From Acidimicrobiia bacterium (GTDB lineage Bacteria; Actinomycetota; Acidimicrobiia; Acidimicrobiales; Hopanoidiivorantaceae), in the NCBI GenBank assembly GCA_020027305.1, contig JAHRAM010000020.1:1-6293 (forward strand): a stretch of DNA of 6,293 nucleotides, read 5' to 3'. The notes below the pieces were generated by a model, which worked only from the letters and a program-made list of their open reading frames with translations, was not told where the DNA came from and did no database searches. Position numbers and translations under genes: made by a program. Positions 1-6,218 of the stretch are shown here, one piece after another (the first letter of the stretch is position 1; each line of letters opens with the position of its first letter).

Positions 1-26
1 AAATGGTTTAATGGAGTAAACCTTTT
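1..26 (+). terminator. Small hairpin with T-run at the left edge, possible terminator or leader element
   Basis: GGTTTA (5-10) and TAAACC (17-22) form a perfect 6-bp stem around the loop ATGGAG. TTTT follows at 23-26, and AAA at 1-3 can pair with part of it across a T-T mismatch. It lies 36 bases before the binding-protein start. It could be the terminator of an upstream gene cut off by the window, a leader hairpin, or an operator-like inverted repeat. The stem is short and A/T-rich. TTTAAT at 7-12 resembles a -10 box, but any -35 box would lie outside the window. Confidence 0.3.
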
Positions 27-61
27 GCTAAACAACAAAAAACAAAAGAGAGGGAAAAATA

Positions 62-1561
62 ATGAAAAAAATTCTAATAATTCTTGGTATGGCATCAGCA
101 CTCGCTGTTTTTGCTGCTGCCTGTAATCATTCTGAAACGTCAACAGCACCAGTTACTGCAGCCGAAACAACAACTACGGCAGCAGAAACAACAACTACGA
201 CAACTGGCGGTACAACAGCTACGACAGCTGGTAGCCAAATTGATTGCAATAGTGTTGACCTAGAATCAACTGAGATTGGAATTAGCTCAACAAAGATTAA
301 AGTTTTGGTTAGCGCCGATGTTGGTTCACCACTAGCACCAGGTCTGTTCCAAGGCAACTTTGACGGAACTAATGCTTGGGCAGATTATATCAACGACAAC
401 GGTGGTTTAGAATGTCGCAAAATTTATTTTATTGAAAACGACTCTAAGCTCAACCCACAGGAAACCACCAATGGCTTTCTAAGAGCATGTGAAGATGCTT
501 TAGCCATGGTTGGCTCAAGCTCTCTATTTGTGCCAGATATAGAACCACTAAACACTTGTAAAGATAAAGAGGGCGACCCTACTGGCATTCCTGACTTCGC
601 CGAGCGAGCTAACGAACAAAGACATGGATGTTCTGTCAACGTATTCCATATGTCGGGTAATATAAATGCTTGCCCACCAAAACCTGGTAAGGCACAACTA
701 TATGCTGCAAATATTGGAATGATGCAATGGTTGCACAAAAATATTGCCCCACAAACGGACGATAAAGCACTCCATGGAGTTTGGGCAATCCCAGGAGACC
801 TCCCAGGCACAAGGATTTCAGGTATACCATCTCTTCGCATCTATCATCGTCAAATAGGAATCAAAAACGATGGCGAGTTCTTCGTGAGTGGTAGATGGAC
901 ACAAGCACAATATGGGGCCTTGCTATCAGAAATGAAGAGCAAAAAATCTAACTTTGGCCGTACTGGTTCAAGTGATAATTCTTTGTTAAAATGGCGCAGT
1001 GAGGCAAACTCTCAGGGAGGGTTTGAAGATGTCATTTGGGCATGTCCTCTGTCTTGCTACACCAAAAACTTCAAAGAAACTGACACAAAAATAACCGAAG
1101 GAACTTATCTCTGGATGTCGCTACTTCCCTATGAAGAACGCGACACAAATACAGAACTAGATTTGTTCCTGACTTCTGTAGGTGATGACTTCCCACCAAT
1201 TTGGGCAGCGGGAGCATGGGCTGCTGGACGTCTGTTTGAGCAAGTCATCAACGCTGTCGTAGATGAGTATGGCGTTAATGGAATCACCCGTGCAAGAATT
1301 CTTGCTGAGGCTAAAAAAGTTCAGAGCTTTAATGCTAATGACTGGTGGGGGGCTATAAGCTTCGAGAAAAAGGCTAACAGCCAACCCAACATATCAGAAT
1401 GTTTCGTTATACTTCAAGTTAAAAGCGGCGAGTTTGTCAGAGTTCACCCAGAAGAACGTGGAACATTAGATTGCTCACCTAGCAACTACCGTGAGATAAC
1501 AATAGTTGCTGAAGATGAAGTTGAAAACGGTCCAAGCCCAGAAGACATGTATGGAGGCTAA
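62..1561 (+). CDS. LivK-like substrate-binding lipoprotein of a HAAT-family ABC importer
   Basis: This is the extracytoplasmic ligand receptor of the importer. Residues 1-20 are a lipoprotein signal peptide (MKKI, hydrophobic core, FAAA) ending at lipobox Cys21, the expected site of lipid attachment. Residues about 26-58 are a Thr/Ala-rich flexible linker. The remaining ~440 residues look like a type I periplasmic-binding fold: an early strand at 78-84 (KIKVLVS), then an aligned stretch DGTNAWADYINDNGGLECRK (101-120), matching the 'G..aw.dyiN..GGi.gr' pattern of Leu/Ile/Val-binding proteins. At 499 aa it is longer than classical LivK (about 370 aa), partly because of the linker. The mature part carries ten cysteines besides Cys21. 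The start is well supported: AGAGAGGG at 47-54 lies 7 bases before ATG. It is first in the operon, 62 bases ahead of the permease gene. The family role is clear from domain and context. The ligand is not: amino acids are most likely, but related actinobacterial proteins have untested substrates. Confidence 0.9.
   Translation: MKKILIILGMASALAVFAAACNHSETSTAPVTAAETTTTAAETTTTTTGGTTATTAGSQIDCNSVDLESTEIGISSTKIKVLVSADVGSPLAPGLFQGNFDGTNAWADYINDNGGLECRKIYFIENDSKLNPQETTNGFLRACEDALAMVGSSSLFVPDIEPLNTCKDKEGDPTGIPDFAERANEQRHGCSVNVFHMSGNINACPPKPGKAQLYAANIGMMQWLHKNIAPQTDDKALHGVWAIPGDLPGTRISGIPSLRIYHRQIGIKNDGEFFVSGRWTQAQYGALLSEMKSKKSNFGRTGSSDNSLLKWRSEANSQGGFEDVIWACPLSCYTKNFKETDTKITEGTYLWMSLLPYEERDTNTELDLFLTSVGDDFPPIWAAGAWAAGRLFEQVINAVVDEYGVNGITRARILAEAKKVQSFNANDWWGAISFEKKANSQPNISECFVILQVKSGEFVRVHPEERGTLDCSPSNYREITIVAEDEVENGPSPEDMYGG
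158..199 (+). repeat. 21-bp in-frame tandem repeat in the Thr-rich linker
   Basis: Two adjacent 21-base copies (158-178 and 179-199) differ at one base, C163 versus A184. Each encodes AAETTTT (residues 33-39 and 40-46) in the linker between the lipidated cysteine and the binding domain. Looser Thr/Ala codon repeats continue to about 230. The repeat is in frame and silent at its one mismatch, so it lengthens the tether without disturbing the fold. Confidence 0.85.
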
Positions 1562-1582
1562 CCAAAATTAAAACTTTAAACT

Positions 1583-1620
1583 GCCCTCTAGGTTGATCGA
1601 CCTAGAGGGCGAGTTTATTT
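1583..1620 (+). terminator. Strong intercistronic hairpin between binding-protein and permease genes
   Basis: GCCCTCTAGGT (1583-1593) pairs perfectly with ACCTAGAGGGC (1600-1610): 11 bp, plus a possible T-G wobble and a GATC loop. It is the strongest hairpin I found in the window. The following GAGTTTATTT (1611-1620) is T-rich but interrupted, so this is an imperfect Rho-independent terminator. It starts 21 bases after the TAA of the binding-protein gene. A leaky terminator or RNA-stabilising hairpin here would give more binding protein than permease, as in several importer operons (for example malE-malF). The 3' arm also contains AGAGGG (1604-1609), which is Shine-Dalgarno-like and would be hidden by pairing. 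Confidence 0.75.
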
Positions 1621-1643
1621 GATATGACTTTATTTGATATGAC
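1614..1643 (+). repeat. Perfect 15-bp tandem duplication across the livHM start
   Basis: TTTATTTGATATGAC occurs twice with no gap, at 1614-1628 and 1629-1643. Each copy contains an in-frame ATG (1624 and 1639). The unit is five codons long, so the duplication keeps the reading frame and simply adds MTLFD before a second MTQIE. The identity of the copies suggests a recent event or a maintained element. Confidence 0.9.
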
Positions 1644-4083
1644 ACAAATAGAAGCCACACAGCAAAACTTAAAAGGTGGAAAACATTTAGCTAACAAGTT
1701 TGGCAAGTCTTTTCATAACCCACAAGTCATCAGGGGTATCATTGCGGGAGGGGTTATTGCACTTGCGATCACAGCAGTCAGTATCATTTTTTGGGGCGGC
1801 AAAGCGCTTACTTTTGAAACGATATTTACAAACACAACTATAGGGCTAGCTCTTGGATCGCTCTATGCAGTATATGCCACTGGGCTAGTTGTGCTTTACA
1901 ACACAACTGGGGTTTTCAACTTTGCACAAGGTGCTATTGGAGTGTTTGGGGCATTCATTTATTGGGAATTACATTTTAACGACAATCCACTGGTATTTAG
2001 ATTTATTGATCTTTTTTCGATTACCATACTCCCAGAAAAATTTCATCTTCACTCTCTAATTGCAATGCCAATTGCACTTTTGGTGTGTGGTGCAATTGGA
2101 ATCATTTTAGATGTCCTAATTATGCGAAAGCTAAAGGAAACTTCGCTTCTCGTTCAAATGTTGATAACAGTTGCGATAATGGTTTTGATATTAGCATTAG
2201 CTGGAGATATATGGAATGCAGATCAACCTCGCCCATTTAGCCCCCTGTTTGGAGGTAGTGGCCCTAAAATATTTGGGGCCACTATTACATTACATCGTAT
2301 TTTAGTGTTTGTAACAGCAGGTGCTGTAGCAATAGGGCTTAGATTATTTTTGAAAAAAACCCGTTTAGGAATTGCTATGCGTTCAGTGGTTGACAGCCGT
2401 GAACTGGCAAGCCTAACTGGTACTAACCCCAATGTTATATCTTCTAGTGCTTGGGCGCTTGGTTCAATGCTTGCTGGGCTCGGAGGAATATTGATTGCCC
2501 CTGAGTTTCAAACACTTGACCCTACAAATCTAAACACCATCGTAATCATTGCCTTCGCCGCTGCTGCCTGTGGAGCATTGCGAAATCTTCCAATGGCGTT
2601 TATAGGAGCTATTGCAATTGGCTTGATAAAACAACATACGTCTATTTGGCTAGATCTCTCCACTGATTATAGAAATATTCCCGATGCATTTGCCCCCTTT
2701 ATATTGCTTGTTGTTATGGTTGTCATTCCCGACACCAGGCTTGAGTTGACAAGAATTGTTAAAGGCTTACGTTCCAGAGAACGGGTGACCCTTCCTTGGG
2801 AAGCTATTATTGGGGGCGCAATGCTCATCTTGGTGGCGGTTGCCCTTTCTGGCGGATGGCTGAACTTTGGATTCTGGAATCCAAGTGACTGGGGCTTGGC
2901 AGCACTTAACAACTCTGTGGCAGCTATGGCACTTATACTTATTGCCACATCACTAATCCCCTTAACTGGTTGGACAGGACAAATTAATTTAGCTCCACTT
3001 GCTTTTGCTGGATTCGGGGCATTCATTTACACCAAGTTTATTGGTGATGCAGCATTTGGCCAATGGTATTGGCTACCTTTGGTTGCAATTGCCACAGCAC
3101 CCCTCGGGGCACTTGTAGCTATTACAGCTGCTCGGCTTAAAGGAGTCTACCTTGGGCTCGCCTCATTGGCATTTGCACAACTTATGACATTTTTGTTTTT
3201 CGCTCACTCAGAAATTACCCCTAACTTTGTCGAAAACAGACAGTTTGAAAGGCTTGAAATTATATGGTTCAATTTCAAAAAAGGATTCCACCGTCTCAAA
3301 CTAATCAACGACCTAGACGAGTTTAGATTTTTGGTGGTTGTGTTCGCAATCGTTATAGTAGTGCTGGTATTTTTGCGGCACTCTAGATTTGGAAGACGTT
3401 GGGTGGCACTTAGCGATTCAGAGGTGGCATCTGCATCTATAGGTGTAAATATAGTTTGGACGAAAGTTGCTGTCTATTCATTTTCTGCAGCAATTGCAGG
3501 ATTAGCTGGAGTCTTCTGGGGTGTGGCAAATACCTCGTTTACCGCAGATAGTTATGATATTCTGGAAGGATTAGCACTTGTGTTGTTACTTGCTGCTGCT
3601 GGGGCTTCCATTCCAGTAGCAGGAATTTTCTTGTCCTTTCGCTTCTTGATTAGTGGGCTGGCAAAACGATTGGCAGATACTGATAGTGTGGACTGGTTAA
3701 TGTTTGTATTTGAAAAACTAGAGAAATATGGGCCAGGGCTTCTAGCGCTAGGGATGGTTGTCAATAGCCGAGGAGCTGTTTTTAGAATTGGGCAAGGATT
3801 TGCGCAGATGCTGCCATGGAGAAGGGATGCCAAAATAGCACGTAAGGCAGAAATAGCAAAAGCACAAGACCCAGAATTTGGTGAATTAGGGCTTGAAAAA
3901 GAATTCTTGCCAGACAAGGTTATGGATTTAGACAGAAGACTTGGAATCTTAAGTTACTCTGTGCCAGAGGGTGGGTATGAAATACTTAAAGATAATGGGC
4001 TTGGCAAAAATGCTAACGGAACTCAATCAAAACCAGAACCTGTTGAAACAAATACCAATTCCGAACAAAAAACAGACAAATAA
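1624..4083 (+). CDS. livHM: Fused LivH-LivM branched-chain-type ABC importer permease
   Basis: One chain forms both membrane halves of the importer. Residues 1-36 are a polar N-terminus. The LivH half spans about 38-370: GLALGSLYAVYATGLVVLYN (74-93) followed by GVFNFAQGAIGVFGAF is the LivH core, and TRLGIAMRSVVDSRELASLT (246-265) is the cytoplasmic loop expected to contact an ATPase. A charged cytoplasmic linker (about 370-392) joins it to the LivM half (about 393-715), with GWTGQINLAPLAFAGFGAF (449-467) and the second coupling loop SRFGRRWVALSDSEVASASI (587-606). I estimate 8-10 membrane helices per half. Residues 722-819 form a hydrophilic, charged, probably disordered cytoplasmic tail. At 819 aa it is about the sum of LivH (~300) and LivM (~320-420), so this is a fusion with no sign of a frameshift. 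ATG 1624 and ATG 1639 are both possible starts because of the 15-bp repeat; neither has an ideally spaced Shine-Dalgarno. An in-frame TAG at 1603 excludes longer versions. Confidence 0.93.
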   Translation: MTLFDMTQIEATQQNLKGGKHLANKFGKSFHNPQVIRGIIAGGVIALAITAVSIIFWGGKALTFETIFTNTTIGLALGSLYAVYATGLVVLYNTTGVFNFAQGAIGVFGAFIYWELHFNDNPLVFRFIDLFSITILPEKFHLHSLIAMPIALLVCGAIGIILDVLIMRKLKETSLLVQMLITVAIMVLILALAGDIWNADQPRPFSPLFGGSGPKIFGATITLHRILVFVTAGAVAIGLRLFLKKTRLGIAMRSVVDSRELASLTGTNPNVISSSAWALGSMLAGLGGILIAPEFQTLDPTNLNTIVIIAFAAAACGALRNLPMAFIGAIAIGLIKQHTSIWLDLSTDYRNIPDAFAPFILLVVMVVIPDTRLELTRIVKGLRSRERVTLPWEAIIGGAMLILVAVALSGGWLNFGFWNPSDWGLAALNNSVAAMALILIATSLIPLTGWTGQINLAPLAFAGFGAFIYTKFIGDAAFGQWYWLPLVAIATAPLGALVAITAARLKGVYLGLASLAFAQLMTFLFFAHSEITPNFVENRQFERLEIIWFNFKKGFHRLKLINDLDEFRFLVVVFAIVIVVLVFLRHSRFGRRWVALSDSEVASASIGVNIVWTKVAVYSFSAAIAGLAGVFWGVANTSFTADSYDILEGLALVLLLAAAGASIPVAGIFLSFRFLISGLAKRLADTDSVDWLMFVFEKLEKYGPGLLALGMVVNSRGAVFRIGQGFAQMLPWRRDAKIARKAEIAKAQDPEFGELGLEKEFLPDKVMDLDRRLGILSYSVPEGGYEILKDNGLGKNANGTQSKPEPVETNTNSEQKTDK

Positions 4084-4084
4084 A

Positions 4085-4930
4085 GTGGAACATACTAACG
4101 GTCGCTCTAAATTTTTAAATCGCTTCATCCAATCTATAAACGGTGACTTTACTCCCCTAGTGTTTCAAAAAGATTTGGATGCGATGGCAAACTTTGATGA
4201 CCGCCAATTTGATGGATCTACACTTGAAACCACAGATGTGAAAATGTATTTCGGCGGTGTTAAAGCTTTGGATGGAGCTTCCATCAAAGTTGAGCCAGGA
4301 AAACTAACTAGCCTCATCGGCCCAAATGGAGCCGGCAAAACCACGTTATTCAATGTAATTACTGGGTTTTTGAAACCTACAGCGGGGCAGGTATTTTTAG
4401 AAGGAAGAGAAATCACCAGAGAACCCATTCGTGCGAGAAGTAAAATGGGCATAGCTCGCACCTTTCAAAAGCTAGAGGCCTTCAACACATTGAGCACTAG
4501 AGACAATATTTTAGTAGCTGGCGAAAAACATAATACGCGAACAGAAACCCCTACCAAACTAGAAGTTGATGCCTTAATGGAAGATGTAGGGCTAGCAGAA
4601 TATTCTGACATCACAGTCGGAACTCTTCCCACTGGCATAGCTCGAAGAGTTGAGTTGGCACGAGCCCTTGCCACACACCCGAGAATTCTCTTGCTAGATG
4701 AGCCTTCTTCTGGGCTGAACGAGAGCGAAACTGAAGAGATGGCGCAACTACTTTCTAAGCTCACAAAACAGGGGCTTTCTATTTTGTTAGTTGAACACGA
4801 TATGAGTTTTGTGATGAGTGTTTCTGATTTCATCTATGTGCTTGATTTCGGAAAAATAATCGCACAAGACATTCCAGAAAAGATTCAAAACGACCCGAAA
4901 GTACGGGCTGCATATTTAGGGGCTCACTAA
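4085..4930 (+). CDS. livG: Branched-chain-type ABC importer ATPase LivG
   Basis: One of two cytoplasmic ATPases that power the permease. Counted from GTG 4085 (281 aa), the motifs are YFGG aromatic region 55-58, Walker A GPNGAGKTT 79-87, Q-loop Gln128 in ARTFQ, signature LPTGI 181-185 followed by ARRVELARAL, Walker B ILLLDEPS with Asp205 and catalytic Glu206, and H-switch His238 in VEHD. The C-terminal AAYLGAH is typical of Liv ATPases. The signature departs from LSGGQ (Pro, Thr and Ile substitutions), resembling LPxG forms I recall from actinobacterial LivG. The start is uncertain. GTG 4085 sits one base after the livHM stop but lacks a Shine-Dalgarno. ATG 4184 gives 248 aa, close to usual LivG length, but leaves a 100-base gap whose sequence looks coding. 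ATG 3977 has AGAGG six bases upstream but overlaps livHM by 107 bases. I prefer 4085 by spacing. Function is secure; the N-terminus is not. Confidence 0.92.
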   Translation: MEHTNGRSKFLNRFIQSINGDFTPLVFQKDLDAMANFDDRQFDGSTLETTDVKMYFGGVKALDGASIKVEPGKLTSLIGPNGAGKTTLFNVITGFLKPTAGQVFLEGREITREPIRARSKMGIARTFQKLEAFNTLSTRDNILVAGEKHNTRTETPTKLEVDALMEDVGLAEYSDITVGTLPTGIARRVELARALATHPRILLLDEPSSGLNESETEEMAQLLSKLTKQGLSILLVEHDMSFVMSVSDFIYVLDFGKIIAQDIPEKIQNDPKVRAAYLGAH

Positions 4931-5673
4931 TGGCAATTCAAACTTTTGTGCATGAACAGCAAATTGGCGTTGAGCAACCGCTACTTGAAATCGTTAACTT
5001 ACATGCTGGCTATGGTATTATTGATGTGCTTCATGGAGTAGACCTAACAGTTGAACGCGGGCAAGTGTTTGCTCTGCTAGGTCCAAACGGAGCAGGAAAA
5101 TCAACCACACTAAAAACAGCTTGTGGACAGATTGTTCCAACTTCTGGGAGTATCTTAATGAGCGGAAAGGAAATGAACGGCACGCCACCCGATGTGTTGT
5201 CTCGTGCGGGAGTGTGTCTTATCCCTGAAGGACATAGCGTCTTTCCAAATCTAACCGTTGAAGAAAACCTAAGAATGAACACATATTCTGGCACCAACTT
5301 TGACGAAGTAAGAGAACGGGCATACACTCAATTTCCTCAACTAAAAGAACGTTCAAAGCAACGAGCAGGCACGCTTTCGGGTGGGGAGCAACAAATGTTG
5401 GCGCTATCTCGAGCAATATCAACTGACCCAGCATTACTAATGTTGGATGAACTTTCAATTGGGCTTGCGCCTATTATCGTAGAAGAACTTTATGAACAAG
5501 TCGGGCAATTGGCAAAATCTGGTCTTTCAATTCTTATTGTAGAACAATTTGCACAATCAGTTTTGGGGGTGGCAGATGTGGCTGCCATAATGCTACACGG
5601 CAAAATTCTAAAAACTGGAGATCCAGAAAACATTGCTGAGGAATTGACTTCCGCATACCTAGGAATCCAATAA
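4930..5673 (+). CDS. livF: Branched-chain-type ABC importer ATPase LivF
   Basis: The second ATPase, partner of LivG. Motifs in the 247 aa chain are the aromatic region AGYGIIDVLHG (26-36), Walker A GPNGAGKST (51-59), the LivF-type Q-loop region CLIPEGHSVF (96-105, Glu100 in place of Gln), the canonical signature LSGGEQQ (149-155), Walker B LLMLDELSIGLAP (169-181) with Asp173 and Glu174, and VEQF (204-207), where Gln206 replaces the H-switch His. PEG and VEQ are normal LivF traits, also seen in E. coli LivF. The chain ends AYLGIQ. Length fits the family (about 235-250 aa), with an N-terminal extension of about 15 residues. ATG 4930 overlaps the livG stop in TAATG, and AGGGG at 4918-4922 lies 7 bases upstream within livG, so coupled translation and near-equal LivG:LivF output are expected. 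Confidence 0.96.
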   Translation: MAIQTFVHEQQIGVEQPLLEIVNLHAGYGIIDVLHGVDLTVERGQVFALLGPNGAGKSTTLKTACGQIVPTSGSILMSGKEMNGTPPDVLSRAGVCLIPEGHSVFPNLTVEENLRMNTYSGTNFDEVRERAYTQFPQLKERSKQRAGTLSGGEQQMLALSRAISTDPALLMLDELSIGLAPIIVEELYEQVGQLAKSGLSILIVEQFAQSVLGVADVAAIMLHGKILKTGDPENIAEELTSAYLGIQ

Positions 5674-5691
5674 TTCGCAAAGTGACCAATT

Positions 5692-5720
5692 TTGAGTGAT
5701 ATTTAGATTTCAACTAAAAT
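5692..5720 (+). promoter_or_regulatory. Possible sigma-70-type promoter before the small membrane-protein gene
   Basis: TTGAGT (5692-5697) and TAAAAT (5715-5720) are 17 bases apart, matching the -35/-10 consensus at 4 and 5 of 6 positions. The same segment is a weak inverted repeat, with AATTTT (5688-5693) facing AAAATT (5716-5721). Transcription would start near 5727, inside the Shine-Dalgarno of the next gene, leaving a very short leader. In such A/T-rich DNA this match may be chance, and the gene can be read from the operon. Confidence 0.22.
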
Positions 5721-5738
5721 TAAAGAAAGGAAAAATCA

Positions 5739-6125
5739 ATGACCGAATCACCAGAGCGCCTCACTGAATTTGAGGCAGAAATAGAAAAAATCAATGTAAC
5801 TGGCGGGCGCACCAACGTTGAACGTCGCTTGCTTATTTTAGGTATGGTGCTTTTTATAGGTGGTTTGATTTTGGTCATCGCAGCATTCTTTGTTTCAAGA
5901 AGTTTTGATAATGGCCTTGATGCTAAAGAACTAACTGAACTCAGATATGCTAAAATCGCTTCACAGCAGAGAAATACCTTCGTACTAGGATTAATTGGAT
6001 TCGCGTTGGTATTTGTAGGTGCACTTTTCTACATAACCAACAAGCTAACTCGCTTCTTTCGCTATTGGCTCATTAGGCTCATCTATGAACACCGAGCCCA
6101 AATTGACCGCTTAAAAGAAAATTAA
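5739..6125 (+). CDS. Small two-helix membrane protein of unknown function
   Basis: I do not recognise this 128 aa protein. Residues 1-28 are polar and mostly acidic (TESPERLTEFEAEIEKIN). A first membrane helix spans about 31-52 and a second about 79-100, separated by a charged loop (53-78). Basic residues before helix 1 (Arg29, Arg30) and after helix 2 (Lys102, Arg105, Arg108, Arg113) predict both ends in the cytoplasm and the loop outside. The C-terminal segment FFRYWLIRLIYEHRAQIDRL (106-125) could form an amphipathic helix or short coiled coil. There is no signal peptide, lipobox or catalytic motif. The start is good: AAAGGA (5726-5731) is 7 bases before ATG. It follows livF on the same strand after 65 bases, so it is probably in the operon, though a weak separate promoter is possible. 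It may be an accessory or stabilising subunit of the importer, but context is the only support. Confidence 0.8.
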   Translation: MTESPERLTEFEAEIEKINVTGGRTNVERRLLILGMVLFIGGLILVIAAFFVSRSFDNGLDAKELTELRYAKIASQQRNTFVLGLIGFALVFVGALFYITNKLTRFFRYWLIRLIYEHRAQIDRLKEN

Positions 6126-6130
6126 CTACT

Positions 6131-6157
6131 TGGCTGAGCTACTTATCTGCTGAGCCA
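6131..6157. terminator. Possible shared hairpin terminator between convergent genes
   Basis: TGGCTGAGC (6131-6139) and GCTGAGCCA (6149-6157) form a stem of 5 bp plus 3 bp around one G-G mismatch, with a 9-base loop. It begins 5 bases after the stop of the small membrane-protein gene and lies between that gene and the probable minus-strand gene, where a two-way terminator is expected. No clean T-run follows on the plus strand. On the minus strand a T-rich AATTTT comes several bases later. The stem is only moderate. Confidence 0.35.
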
Positions 6158-6218
6158 CCAATTGGAAAATGCCTAATTGTTAATTTGTCGCCTGTCAGCT
6201 AGATAAAAACTTTACTAG

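Noticed and set aside
1..61. Search for a complete promoter ahead of the operon
   Set aside because: Only a -10-like TTTAAT at 7-12 is present and its -35 position is outside the window, so no promoter can be supported.
158..230. Short repeats considered as a possible CRISPR array
   Set aside because: The copies are contiguous with no spacers and are in-frame coding repeats of Thr/Ala codons.
127..357. Minus-strand open frame encoding a Val-rich, membrane-like peptide
   Set aside because: The Val runs are the antisense reading of the Thr codons in the lipoprotein linker; no ribosome site or independent support.
424..840. Minus-strand open frame of 138 codons inside the binding-protein gene
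   Set aside because: It lies wholly antisense to a well-supported gene and has no recognisable motif.
1583..1610. Inverted repeat considered as a mobile-element end or attachment site
   Set aside because: It is a short-loop RNA-type hairpin between two operon genes, with no transposase or integrase and no second copy in the window.
3552..3917. Minus-strand open frame of 121 codons within the livHM 3' part
   Set aside because: Antisense shadow of the LivM half; the plus-strand protein is clearly conserved in type here.
4465..4833. Minus-strand open frame of 122 codons, Ser-rich, opposite livG
   Set aside because: Covers the livG signature, Walker B and switch region in antisense; composition is what antisense Ser/Leu/Glu codons give.
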